DNA of 64,000 nt from Anaerolineales bacterium (GTDB lineage: Bacteria; Chloroflexota; Anaerolineae; Anaerolineales; Villigracilaceae). The stretch is taken from assembly GCA_019187665.1 (NCBI GenBank), contig JABARH010000001.1, forward strand, positions 1 to 64,000, written 5' to 3'. Below, in pieces: positions 17,809 to 25,849 of the stretch (within the stretch, counting starts at the first letter, position 1; the number at the start of each line of letters is the position of its first letter). Position numbers and translations under genes: made by a program. The notes under the pieces are model-generated. The model did not search any database and was not told the DNA's origin. It saw only the letters and a list, made by a program, of their open reading frames with translations.

Positions 17809-19224
17809 ATGGCCAAAACACAAACCCGTTTCGTCTGTCAGAATTGCGGACGCGTCTCCGCAACATATATGGGCAAATGCCCGCAATGCAACTCATTCAA
17901 CTCGATGGTCGAAGAAATCGTCCACGACGAGCCCGCCGCGAAAAAAGCAAACGTGCGCGGGTTGACGGGCCGCTCGCAGCCGCGTCCCATCGGCGATGTC
18001 AGCGGGCAGGATGAGGATCGAATTCATCTTCCCATCGGCGAATTTGCGCGCGTGCTGGGCGGCGGAATTGTGCCAGGCTCGATCGTGCTGGTCGGCGGTG
18101 ACCCGGGCATCGGCAAATCCACGTTAATGCTTCAAATGGCGATGGAGATGGGCAAGAGTCAGCGCGTGCTGTACGTTTCGGGCGAAGAGTCCGAGCGGCA
18201 GATTAAAATGCGCGCGGCCCGTTTGACAGGACCCGCTTCGGGGTCCATGCCTGAGGCGTTATTCCTCGTCACCGAAACGAATCTCGAAGTCATCTTCAAT
18301 CACATCGGCGAGGTCAAGCCCAATCTATTGATCGTTGATTCGATCCAGACCGTTTATCTGTCCGAGATCGATTCGAGCGCGGGATCGGTGACGCAAGTGC
18401 GCGAAAGCGCCTCGCGTTTGCGCGAACTTGCCAAGTCCAGCGGCATCACGGTCTTTATCATCGGTCACGTGACGAAGGAGGGCGCCATCGCCGGTCCGCG
18501 CATCCTCGAACACATCGTGGACACAGTTTTATATCTCGAAGGCGACCGCTTCCAGGCGTATCGTCTCTTACGTTCGGTGAAGAACCGCTTCGGCGCCACA
18601 TCCGAAGTCGGCGTGTTTGAAATGCGCGAGGGCGGACTGATCGAGGTGACCAACCCATCCGAAGCGTTCCTCGCGGAGCGCATGGTTAACGCGGCGGGTT
18701 CCGCCATTGCCGTGACGATGGAAGGCACGCGCCCGATCCTGGTGGAGATTCAAGGCTTGACCTCGCCCACTCAATTTGGCAATGCGCGGCGCACTCCCAA
18801 CGGCGTGGACTTCAATCGCGTGTTGTTGATCACCGCCGTGCTGACGCGCCGCGTGGGACTCAAACTGGGCGAGCAGGATATCTTCGTCAACGTGGTGGGC
18901 GGCATTCAGATTGACGAACCCGCCGCCGACCTGGCTGTGGCGGCCGCCATTGCCTCCTCGTGGCGCGATGTGCCGGTGCGCGCGGAAGCGGTGTTAATCG
19001 GCGAGATCGGACTGGCTGGCGAATTGCGCATGCCCGGTCAAATGGTGCCGCGTTTGCGCGAGGCGCAAAAACTGGGGTTCAAAACTGCCATCGTGCCGAA
19101 AGCCATCCGCAAGGGCGAGCCATATCCAAAAGGAATTGAAGTGATTGAGGTTCGTTCGGTGGAGCAGGCTTTACAGGCGGCATGGAAGCCGGGTGATTTG
19201 CCCAAGGGCCGCAAACTGGCTTGA
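17809..19224 (+). CDS. radA: DNA repair protein RadA (Sms)
   Basis: A 471-residue RadA. It has an N-terminal zinc finger (CQNCGRVSATYMGKCPQC, residues 11-28), a RecA-like ATPase with GGDPGIGKST (about 105-114), the RadA-specific KNRFGATSEVG, and a Lon-protease-like C-terminal domain (AADLAVAAAIASS, then GEIGLAGELRMPGQM). It is a branch-migration helicase that extends strand exchange in recombination repair. The start at 17809 is 2 bp after the DUF971 stop, with a GAGGAAAGG upstream. Confidence 0.95.
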   Translation: MAKTQTRFVCQNCGRVSATYMGKCPQCNSFNSMVEEIVHDEPAAKKANVRGLTGRSQPRPIGDVSGQDEDRIHLPIGEFARVLGGGIVPGSIVLVGGDPGIGKSTLMLQMAMEMGKSQRVLYVSGEESERQIKMRAARLTGPASGSMPEALFLVTETNLEVIFNHIGEVKPNLLIVDSIQTVYLSEIDSSAGSVTQVRESASRLRELAKSSGITVFIIGHVTKEGAIAGPRILEHIVDTVLYLEGDRFQAYRLLRSVKNRFGATSEVGVFEMREGGLIEVTNPSEAFLAERMVNAAGSAIAVTMEGTRPILVEIQGLTSPTQFGNARRTPNGVDFNRVLLITAVLTRRVGLKLGEQDIFVNVVGGIQIDEPAADLAVAAAIASSWRDVPVRAEAVLIGEIGLAGELRMPGQMVPRLREAQKLGFKTAIVPKAIRKGEPYPKGIEVIEVRSVEQALQAAWKPGDLPKGRKLA

Positions 19225-19301
19225 TTGTTCGCAGCAAAAGGTCACGCTTTGTCAATGACCTAAATCACTTGCCTGCCGGGGAAAGAGACGCTAAAATTGC
19301 A

Positions 19302-19326
19302 AAAGCAGGTAAATATTATCTGCTTT
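19302..19326 (+). promoter_or_regulatory. Inverted repeat upstream of the Rrf2 gene (probable operator)
   Basis: AAAGCAG (19302-19308) and CTGCTTT (19320-19326) form a 7-bp dyad with an A/T-rich 11-bp centre, 16 nt before the Rrf2 start. The size and position suit an autoregulatory Rrf2 site. Confidence 0.5.
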
Positions 19327-19342
19327 AAAAGAAGGAGCGCGT

Positions 19343-19747
19343 ATGCAGATCACACGTCAAGCCGATTACGCCGTGCGGGCAGTCTTATACCTATCCCGAC
19401 TGGGGAACAGCAGGCGGGCCGCAACCAGCGAAGTGGCAAAGGAACAACACATCCCTGCATCGTTTCTAGCCAAGATCATTTCGCAACTTTCGATCGCGGG
19501 ATTATTGCACACCGCGCGCGGCGCGCGCGGCGGCGTGACGTTGGCCCGTCCCGCGCAAGATATCACCCTGCTGGAAGTGGTAGAGGCCATTGACGGTCCG
19601 ATCCAGTTGAACGAGTGCGTGGGCGCAAACGGCGCCTGTGAGTTCGATCACAACTGCCCGTTGCGCCCGGTCTGGTGCGACGCGCAGGACGAACTGGTGC
19701 AACGCCTGAAAGATACCAACTTCGCCCAACTCATGGTTGAGAATTAG
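19343..19747 (+). CDS. Rrf2-family transcriptional regulator, probably Fe-S binding
   Basis: A 134-residue Rrf2/IscR-type winged helix (MQITRQADYAVRAVLYLSR start; RGARGGVTLARPAQDI wing). It contains three cysteines in the family spacing, in the segment from NECVGANGACEF to DHNCPL, with a fourth at WCD. This suggests a labile Fe-S cluster that senses iron, oxygen or nitric oxide. GAAGGAG lies 7-8 nt before the ATG. It follows radA on the same strand but has its own dyad and upstream region, and a hairpin terminator at 19811, so it is probably a single-gene unit. Confidence 0.85.
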   Translation: MQITRQADYAVRAVLYLSRLGNSRRAATSEVAKEQHIPASFLAKIISQLSIAGLLHTARGARGGVTLARPAQDITLLEVVEAIDGPIQLNECVGANGACEFDHNCPLRPVWCDAQDELVQRLKDTNFAQLMVEN

Positions 19748-19810
19748 CCGCTCTGTAGCGACGCCTGCCACAACGGACTCTCCCAAGTCGAAAGTAGGAT
19801 AGTGTCATCA

Positions 19811-19848
19811 AAAGACACCCTGCCCATTTCCTGGAGCAGGGTGTCTTT
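19811..19848 (+). terminator. Intrinsic terminator after the Rrf2 gene
   Basis: A 13-bp perfect stem (19811-19823 with 19836-19848), then TATTTTGG. Confidence 0.8.
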
Positions 19849-20237
19849 ATTTTGGTTGAACGCCCATAGAGTTAACGCACAATCAACTTTCGCCTGGCAG
19901 GGCTTAAACACACAGAACGTTCGATTTATCCAGTGTGAGAGAACTCTGGCCGGGTCCGCATTTTGCGAGCCAACCAGACATTCTCTTGCACGATTTGCGG
20001 ACAGGCGAAAGCCGGACGTCATCCGTACTTCATGAAAGCGGGTATTTGGCGTTCGCGAGCGCAACCATCTGTGCGGTGCGTTAACACTCCCTGTGCAAGG
20101 CTGCGCGTACGGCTTGTTAGAAAAAACTCACAAAGTTCAGCATGATTCCGTTTAGGTCGCGTAGGGCGGGCGTCAAGCATTCCCTGCAAACGTGTGATAC
20201 ATTCAGGGCGCAGGACAGCGATTTCTCTTCTCCTCAG
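19849..20237. other. Intergenic stretch without a recognisable gene
   Basis: No ORF here resembles a protein I know. At about 20028-20055 it shares a short stretch (TACTTC-GAAAGCG-GTATTTGGCG with two mismatches) with the hairpin cluster at 39334-39470, so it likely contains a decayed copy of that repeat. Confidence 0.5.
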
Positions 20238-20284
20238 TTAAACTGAAAGAGCCGGGACCAGGGACCCCGGCTCTTTCAGTTTAA
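20238..20284. terminator. Terminator of trxA, 19-bp perfect stem
   Basis: Arms 20238-20256 and 20266-20284 pair perfectly around a 9-nt loop. The stem lies downstream of trxA on the minus strand. Confidence 0.75.
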
Positions 20285-20349
20285 GCGATTGTCCTGCCGT
20301 CGGGCGATAGCCAAAAGCCGGAGCAGCCTCGTCCCGACCGCGAGCAGGG

Positions 20350-20676
20350 TCAGTCCAAGTGCGGCAGAATCCTGGACTTGAGTTTTTCCTTCGACACGAA
20401 GCCGGTGATGCGTTCGGTCAATTGTCCGCCTTTGAAAAACATCAGGGTCGGGATGCTTAGAATGCCATATTGCGTCAGCACGCCGGGATTCTGGTCCGCA
20501 TCCACTTTGACCACCTTGACCTGGCCCTGCCATTCTGCTGCCAGTTCACGTACGATCGGCTCAATCATACGGCACGGGCCGCACCAGGCGGCGGTTACAT
20601 CCACCAGCACAGGTTCCGAGGCGTTGATCACCTCGGCTTGAAAGTCCGCTTCATAGACATATTGCACATCAGGCAT
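20350..20676 (-). CDS. trxA: Thioredoxin
   Basis: A 108-residue thioredoxin with the active site WCGPC (about residues 31-35), preceded by VDVTAAWCGPC (T where F is usual) and with cis-proline in SIPTLMFFKGG. It reduces protein disulfides in the cytosol with electrons from thioredoxin reductase. The start at 20674-20676 has a strong GGAGG 5 nt upstream; longer starts run into the tRNA promoter. It is divergent from tRNA-Lys and monocistronic. Confidence 0.93.
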   Translation of the reverse strand: MPDVQYVYEADFQAEVINASEPVLVDVTAAWCGPCRMIEPIVRELAAEWQGQVKVVKVDADQNPGVLTQYGILSIPTLMFFKGGQLTERITGFVSKEKLKSRILPHLD

Positions 20677-20722
20677 GACTACCTCCAGCGGCATGGACGT
20701 GGACGGGCTTGAATCTATTACG

Positions 20723-20751
20723 TTGACGCCCTTAATTTCACGTGATAGAAT
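20723..20751 (+). promoter_or_regulatory. Sigma-70-type promoter of tRNA-Lys
   Basis: TTGACG (20723-20728) and TAGAAT (20746-20751) are 17 bp apart, and the tRNA begins 19 nt downstream. Confidence 0.75.
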
Positions 20752-20769
20752 GCAATCCGCTAAATTTCG

Positions 20770-20841
20770 GGGCGCGTAGCTCAATGGCAGAGCAGTGGCC
20801 TTTTAAGCCATTGGTTGAGAGTTCGAATCTCTCCGCGCTCA
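20770..20841 (+). tRNA. tRNA-Lys (anticodon TTT)
   Basis: A 72-nt cloverleaf. The 7-bp acceptor GGGCGCG/CGCGCTC has one G-U pair and discriminator A. The anticodon loop is CTTTTAA with anticodon TTT, and the T-arm is GAGAG-TTCGAAT-CTCTC. The 3' CCA is not encoded. A consensus promoter lies upstream and a terminator follows at once, so it is a single-gene transcript. Confidence 0.93.
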
Positions 20842-20843
20842 CT

Positions 20844-20872
20844 AAATCCTCCCGACGGGAGGATTTTTGTTT
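20844..20872 (+). terminator. Terminator of tRNA-Lys
   Basis: AAATCCTCCC (20844-20853) and GGGAGGATTT (20857-20866) form a 10-bp stem with a 3-nt loop and a T-rich tail. Confidence 0.85.
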
Positions 20873-21123
20873 GGCGCTTGCATAAATCAGCCAACGTTAG
20901 CGATACGCTTCTTGCGCGGCATATGACTACTGCGCGCTCGTTTGCGCGCAGCCGCCACAGCGAGTGATTATTTCCGTGTGGCTAACGCCGACTCAGACCT
21001 CAACCAGAGCAGGTTGCAGGGTAATGCTCTTGAAGACCTTGCAAGCGCCGTTTACGGTACAGTTTTATTGGATTGAAGCCTGCCTGTCCTTGCGCGCTTG
21101 TTCCTATACAGCAATCCCCGTCA
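20873..21123. other. Intergenic stretch without a recognisable gene
   Basis: Nothing coding is supported here. The sequence next to the IS630-like remnant may be the degraded rest of that element, but I could not align it to a transposase. Confidence 0.4.
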
Positions 21124-21462
21124 TTAGCGCCCAACCATCAGGAATGAAACGCGCCAGGCGTTGCTTGGAAAGAGCGCTCCTTTAATCTCGGCCCGTTTCA
21201 CATCTTTCGGCGGCATGCGGCTTTTACGCTGTCCGTTGCACATCGCAAGCGCGTAGACCGTAGCATTTGCTCGCTGACGCGCAGCGTTTCGCTGATCTCG
21301 CCGTCCGTTTTTTTTCTCCACCACGTTCAGCAGGATATGGGCTCACTGAATCACAGCCGCTTTGTTACAGCCTTTCGAAAAGATCGCCAATAATTTCGTC
21401 CGTTCCGCTTCTACTGGATGGGCTTGGCGCTTTTCGCTTTGCCTGTGACTTAAGCCGGTTGA
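21124..21462 (-). pseudogene. IS630-like transposase fragment, frameshifted
   Basis: Read on the minus strand, LSHRQSEKRQAHPVEAERTK continues to KLLAIFSKG and, after an in-frame TGA, AHILLNVVE. After a frameshift at a run of eight A residues (about 21309-21316, minus strand) it continues as TDGEISETLRVSEQML. This is the helix-turn-helix start of IS630/ISXO-type transposases (ARILLKAD then TDEEIAEALGVS). At least one stop and one frameshift, and no DDE core, show it is dead. Confidence 0.6.
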
Positions 21463-21466
21463 GGCG

Positions 21467-23074
21467 CTAGCGCGGCTGGGAAATCCCCTGGCGCTCGCGT
21501 ATCTGTTTGATGTAATCCTTCACCAGTTGCTGCGGGTGCGGCTGGCTCCCGCCCATAATGAGATAACCGGGCGCCCAGAAATCGCCGGATGGATTTTCCT
21601 GCAAGATACGCGGGAATTCGGCGAAGATCTTTTCCGAGGTTTGCTGGCGCATGATACGCATCAGGTAACCGGGCGAGGTGTTCGGCGGAACGCTGACCAC
21701 CCATTGCAAATATTCCGGGCGCACGGCCATGAACTCCAGTCGCCAGCCGAAGGCGACGCACGTGACGGGGAACCACTCGCCAAGTCGGTTGGCCAAGTCG
21801 CCCGCCAGGAAATGTGAGGCGAAGCGCGGGACGAGCAGACAGGCATAATTAAGATGATACATTCCCGCCGAGGCCGGTTCGAGCAGATTGCGTCCCGCCG
21901 CCTCAGCGATCGAATGAGGCCGTGTCTCATCCAACTGGCCGGGCTGGGGCGCGCGCACCGGCGTGGGCGGTCGTTTGGGCTGCGAGGGCGCAGTAACCTC
22001 CAGCTCTTCCGCCTCGTGCTTTATCGTAGAATCCATGGCTTGCAATTCCGCGGCGCGGTGAATGGCTGGCGAAGATTCGCGGCTGATGATATGCACCTCG
22101 GCCAGCGGCGCGGACTTGCGCGTTTCGAGCGAGGCCGAGTCGGCAGTTTCGAGCGCGGTCGAGGTTTCAGTCAAGAGATCCATTTGCATGACCGGCGCGA
22201 TCGGTTCATCGTGCGGACGCGGAATCGGTGTTGGGATGTCGGAAAGGATCTCCGCAATGGAGGGCAGCTCCTCCTGCGCTTCCCTGCCCGGCGGGGGAGC
22301 AGGTTCGGCCGCCTGGACAGATTCCACGTACGGGGCAATCGGCCCGGTCTTTTCCATCGAGAGCGAGCGCGCCAGTGAATTAGCCTGCATGCGAATCGTG
22401 CTGAAGGGTGTCTCCGCGTCAAAGACCATCGCCAGGATGGTGCTGGCTGCAAGGGCGGTGGCGTAGAGCATGTGCTCGGCGCGCGTGGTTTCAAGGCGCG
22501 CAAAACGCAACAGGTCGCCGCCCTTTTGTTCGTCCCAGTTGCGGGTGACGATGCGGACAATCTCATTGGCGGTCTCTTGCGAGAATTGACCGGCGTAGGC
22601 CCACAGCGACTTTTCGCGCGTGATCAATGCGGCCTGTGCGGAGGATTCCAGTGTCAGGCGTGTGAGGCGTTGGGCGGCTTTGTTCACGTCGGCCAGCCAG
22701 GGCAGGTCGGCGTTGGGAGCGGCGGGAAGCATTTCTTCGAGCATGTTCATCAGTTCGGGCAGGTAAAAGGGCCTGCGTAACAAGACCCATGGGCGGATGG
22801 AGTCGAGCTCCACAGGCAGTTCTTCGCCGGAAACGAGGACCAGTTTGAGGTCAGGATGGAGCGCACGCAGGGCGCGTCCGATTTCCACGACTGCCTCCAT
22901 TCCAAGTTCCGTATCCAGAATAGCCAGCGCGCATTTTTCGGTCTTCAATTGTACGAGCGCGGCCGGTTCGTCCCCGGCGGTGTGGACGCGGTAATGCCCG
23001 CTTTCTTCGAGCGAGGCGCGCATCATCGAACTGAAACTATTTTGAGGGGTGACGACCAATAATGATGTTGCCAT
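21467..23074 (-). CDS. Receiver-like protein with a C-terminal inactivated IS200/HUH (Y1_Tnp-like) domain
   Basis: A 535-residue protein with four parts. Residues 1-115 look like a response-regulator receiver (LLVVTPQNSF, AILDTELGM, VLVSG, LRRPF), but the acidic pocket is lost and the final lysine is R. Residues about 120-250 form an alpha/beta domain of roadblock/GAF-like pattern. Residues 255-390 are a Pro/Glu-rich linker. Residues about 400-530 match the IS200-type transposase fold (YHLNYACLLVPRF, EYLQWVVSVPPN, FAEFPRI, FWAPGYLIMGG, VKDYIKQ). The HUH histidines are replaced (EYLQW for DHVHL) while the region of the catalytic Tyr is kept. I infer a domesticated DNA-binding module. Standing alone, with the dead IS630 piece behind it. 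Confidence 0.65.
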   Translation of the reverse strand: MATSLLVVTPQNSFSSMMRASLEESGHYRVHTAGDEPAALVQLKTEKCALAILDTELGMEAVVEIGRALRALHPDLKLVLVSGEELPVELDSIRPWVLLRRPFYLPELMNMLEEMLPAAPNADLPWLADVNKAAQRLTRLTLESSAQAALITREKSLWAYAGQFSQETANEIVRIVTRNWDEQKGGDLLRFARLETTRAEHMLYATALAASTILAMVFDAETPFSTIRMQANSLARSLSMEKTGPIAPYVESVQAAEPAPPPGREAQEELPSIAEILSDIPTPIPRPHDEPIAPVMQMDLLTETSTALETADSASLETRKSAPLAEVHIISRESSPAIHRAAELQAMDSTIKHEAEELEVTAPSQPKRPPTPVRAPQPGQLDETRPHSIAEAAGRNLLEPASAGMYHLNYACLLVPRFASHFLAGDLANRLGEWFPVTCVAFGWRLEFMAVRPEYLQWVVSVPPNTSPGYLMRIMRQQTSEKIFAEFPRILQENPSGDFWAPGYLIMGGSQPHPQQLVKDYIKQIRERQGISQPR

Positions 23075-23151
23075 AGTATTAAATGGAGTGTATCACTTTA
23101 CAAGTTTGCAAGCAAGCAGATGGTTGGGCGGCGTGTTTTTGTGTATACAAC

Positions 23152-23180
23152 TTGATTTTTTGCTTTACTTGTGCTATTTT
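23152..23180 (+). promoter_or_regulatory. Promoter of the MBL hydrolase gene
   Basis: TTGATT (23152-23157) and TATTTT (23175-23180) are spaced by 17 bp in an A/T-rich stretch, 68 nt before the ATG. Confidence 0.5.
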
Positions 23181-23247
23181 ATACCCCGCCGAATCAATTC
23201 CGGAAATTCAACAGGAAATTGAAACAATTCTTTAAATAGGGTGTTCC

Positions 23248-24084
23248 ATGCAGCGTGAACGTGTTTCTGAAAATGTGTACTGGTTTCAAAGTGATGTGTA
23301 TGCCCAGGTGACGGCCGGGGTGGTGGTAGGACCGCAGTGGGCGGTGATGATTGACACGCTTGCCCTTCCAGACGAGACTATGCAAATGCGCGATTTTATC
23401 GAGCGTGAACTGGGCGTGCCGGTGCGCTATGTGGTCAATACCCATTATCACGCCGATCATGCCTGGGGCAACTGTTTTTTTGCGGAGGCCACCGTGATCG
23501 GCCATGCGCGCTGCCGCGAACTGCTGATGGAGCGCGGTGCGCCGTCTTTGGAGTTGGCGCGCCAACAGAATACCGCTCTGCGCCAGGTGCGGGTTGTCCC
23601 GCCGCACATGACCTTCTCTTCCGGCGAAATGACCCTGCGCGTGGGCAAGAAGAACCTGATCCTGCTTGTCGCGCCCGGCCATAGCGAGGATGGCATTGCC
23701 GTTCTAGTGGAGGAGGACCGCGTCCTGTTCGCAGGCGATGCGTTCATGCCCATTCCCTCCCTTGTGGATGGCGACGTGGAGGATGCGATCTCTTCGATTC
23801 GCAAGGTTGGGCGCATGGGGCTGGAAAATATCATCCAGGGACATGGCGACATCATCTTGCGCGGCGAGATTGACGCGGCAGTGAAGGAGAACCTCAATTA
23901 TCTTGCCGCCGTTAAGAAATCGGTAAAGGGCGCGCTGCGACGCCGCAATGCGGAGGAATATCTCGAAGGGGTCAGTATCGAAGAATGTGGAAAGAGCCGC
24001 GTGTATCTTGGCGGGCTGGCAGAAACACTGCATCGCCGCAATTTGCGCGCGTTGTACCGTCAGATGAGCGACACGGACGCGTAA
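23248..24084 (+). CDS. Metallo-beta-lactamase-fold hydrolase
   Basis: A 278-residue MBL-fold protein with the full metal site: HYHADHAWGN near residues 73-82 (HxHxDH), GHSEDG near 152, FAGDAF near 165 and GHGD near 197. That pattern binds two metal ions. The closest style is the general hydrolase group with glyoxalase II and beta-lactamase-like members; the substrate cannot be named. The C-terminal helices (about residues 215-278) are rich in basic residues. It is expressed from its own promoter and ends at a shared terminator with plsY. Confidence 0.85.
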   Translation: MQRERVSENVYWFQSDVYAQVTAGVVVGPQWAVMIDTLALPDETMQMRDFIERELGVPVRYVVNTHYHADHAWGNCFFAEATVIGHARCRELLMERGAPSLELARQQNTALRQVRVVPPHMTFSSGEMTLRVGKKNLILLVAPGHSEDGIAVLVEEDRVLFAGDAFMPIPSLVDGDVEDAISSIRKVGRMGLENIIQGHGDIILRGEIDAAVKENLNYLAAVKKSVKGALRRRNAEEYLEGVSIEECGKSRVYLGGLAETLHRRNLRALYRQMSDTDA

Positions 24085-24124
24085 GCGGCGTTCTCCAGGG
24101 AGGCTGCGCGCTGTGCAAGATGTG

Positions 24125-24162
24125 AAACAAAAACGAGCCGGGTGATCGGCTCGTTTTTGTTT
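24125..24162. terminator. Bidirectional terminator between the MBL gene and plsY
   Basis: A 15-bp perfect stem (24125-24139 with 24148-24162) has A-runs and T-runs on either side. Confidence 0.85.
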
Positions 24163-24164
24163 CG

Positions 24165-24860
24165 CTATGATTGCGAAGAGTTGGTCCGGGCTTCGTGTTT
24201 GGCCTTCCATTTTCCGTATAGGCTGATCGGCACAACACGTTCCTTTCCAGCAAACAGGTTCTTGATATTTGGGCGCAGCGCCCAGATGAGCAGGATTTCT
24301 GCAACGACCGCATACAACACATCCACCCAGGAACTTAAACCGAGAGCGGCGCGCACAACAAAAACCACAATGGCAAGGAAGGCCACGCTCATTGTGGTGA
24401 CGGATGCGATGCCGATCGTAAAAAACACCAGCACGCCAAGCGGGAAGATGATGGCTAGCGAGGCCGGCCAGAGTCCAAATGCGCCGCCAATACTGGGAGC
24501 GCCGCCCGCGCCGCCGCGCAAGCCTTTGAACTTTCCGTTCTCATCGTAATCCGGCAGGAAGATGGAATAATTGTGACCGAGGATGGCGCCGATGGGGGCC
24601 AGCGCGTGGACGAGAGTCTGTTCGGGCAACAGGAGGCGCGCCAGCCAGACCGCCGCCGCGCCTTTTAAGATATCGAAAATGGCGGTGGCGAATCCCGCCC
24701 AAAATCCGGCTGCGCGCATGGCGTTGGTTCCGCCGGTGCGCCCGCTTGCCACCTTGCGAATATCTTTGCCGGTGGTGATTTTTACGATCATCAAACCGAA
24801 AGGGATCGAACCGACCAGGTAGGCGGCGATCAGCACTGCGATGGCGGAAAAATATTCCAT
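24165..24860 (-). CDS. plsY: Glycerol-3-phosphate acyltransferase PlsY
   Basis: A 231-residue integral membrane enzyme that moves an acyl group from acyl phosphate to glycerol-3-phosphate, the first acylation in phospholipid synthesis. PlsY features are AAYLVGSIPFGLMI near the start, SGRTGGTNAMRAAG for the GSGNxGATN motif (N replaced by T), GHNYSIFL for GHxFPVFL, and LRGGAGGA for the GKGGAT block. These divergences suggest a clade variant but all three loops are in place. The start at 24860 has GGAG 13-16 nt upstream. Earlier starts would read into the next gene. Confidence 0.82.
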   Translation of the reverse strand: MEYFSAIAVLIAAYLVGSIPFGLMIVKITTGKDIRKVASGRTGGTNAMRAAGFWAGFATAIFDILKGAAAVWLARLLLPEQTLVHALAPIGAILGHNYSIFLPDYDENGKFKGLRGGAGGAPSIGGAFGLWPASLAIIFPLGVLVFFTIGIASVTTMSVAFLAIVVFVVRAALGLSSWVDVLYAVVAEILLIWALRPNIKNLFAGKERVVPISLYGKWKAKHEARTNSSQS

Positions 24861-24969
24861 TACAACGTCACTCCTCGTATGGGATGTAAACCATAACCCG
24901 AAATTTTGCCGCAGGTTACTCGACCTGGCGGCGCGCCGTGTTTTGGTCCGAAGAAAGGCGTCGGTTAAA

Positions 24970-25782
24970 TCAGCGCAAAAGGAAGGCCGTCGCCCAGAAA
25001 AGCACAAGGATGCCCATTGGCTCCAGCCATGCGCGGCGCAGTGGGGTTCCATCGCCCACGTTCCCGGCCAGCGAGGTGAGCGCGTAAAGCGGAGCAAACA
25101 CAATCAAGCCAAAGGGAATGGAATGAATCGGCCAGTAATGCAGGGCCGCCGCGACTTGAATGGATACGAGCGCGATGCCGGCAGCCCAGAATATTTCCCA
25201 CTGACCGTGCAGGCGCAGGCGCAGGGTTCGCAGCGCAACGAGCGCGCTTCCCACAAACACCGCCGGCAGGAGAATGACCAGGCGCGGCTGGGTGGCATCG
25301 AGGGATACCAGCAAAGTCAAATAAACTGAGAACGAGAGCGCGGTGAGCAGGGCGGTGGAGGCGGAGTAGCTCGATGCCGCCGGGTTCACGGCAACATACT
25401 CCGCCAGAAAGACGATCACGATCAGCGTGCCTGCCATTCCAAAGACGCCCCACCACACTGGGCCGGGGGCGATCATCCCCAACGGCACGCCGATCACAAG
25501 AACGGTGAGGGTGGGCAGCAGATAATGCTCCAACGTGGGGCGCTTGCCCAGTTCGGGATGGCCTTGCAGGAGCCAATCCATGCCGGTGGCGGTCAGGCCG
25601 GCAGCGAGCACGGTAAGCAGGAAGCCCAGATTGACCGGAAGTGCGAGGGAGAACGAACCCAGTGTGAGGCGAAGATCCACCGCAGTAGATGGAATGAAAT
25701 GCCCCAGCGCCAAGGTCAGCAACACGGCGGCGGCGAGTACGCCGATGCGGTTGGTGTCGGGCAGAGGGGAATGTTGTTCCAT
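24970..25782 (-). CDS. Multi-pass membrane protein of unknown function
   Basis: A 270-residue protein with about eight hydrophobic segments, recalling DUF5656-type proteins of Chloroflexota, although I am not sure. It has no charged catalytic motif. A TACAAT -10 box (25789-25794 on the minus strand) lies 6 nt before the ATG with no ribosome binding site, so it is probably leaderless. It is 109 bp upstream of plsY on the same strand and may be co-transcribed with it. Confidence 0.65.
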   Translation of the reverse strand: MEQHSPLPDTNRIGVLAAAVLLTLALGHFIPSTAVDLRLTLGSFSLALPVNLGFLLTVLAAGLTATGMDWLLQGHPELGKRPTLEHYLLPTLTVLVIGVPLGMIAPGPVWWGVFGMAGTLIVIVFLAEYVAVNPAASSYSASTALLTALSFSVYLTLLVSLDATQPRLVILLPAVFVGSALVALRTLRLRLHGQWEIFWAAGIALVSIQVAAALHYWPIHSIPFGLIVFAPLYALTSLAGNVGDGTPLRRAWLEPMGILVLFWATAFLLR

Positions 25783-25788
25783 GAGGGG

Positions 25789-25794
25789 ATTGTA
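25789..25794 (-). promoter_or_regulatory. -10 box, leaderless promoter (minus strand)
   Basis: TACAAT 6 nt before the ATG at 25782. It forms a divergent pair with the box at 25835-25840. Confidence 0.5.
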
Positions 25795-25834
25795 CCACCC
25801 GCGCTGCGTCCAATTTTGGAGCGGGTCGGTATGG

Positions 25835-25840
25835 TAAAAT
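25835..25840 (+). promoter_or_regulatory. -10 box, leaderless promoter (plus strand)
   Basis: TAAAAT 9 nt before the ATG at 25850 (3 nt before an in-frame TTG at 25844). No Shine-Dalgarno sequence. Confidence 0.5.
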
Positions 25841-25849
25841 CAATTGCTT

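Noticed and set aside
19849..20237. Short plus-strand frame with two CxxC-like cysteines near 19970-20010
   Set aside because: It has no homology that I can recognise, no start signal, and lies between two terminators, so I treat it as non-coding.
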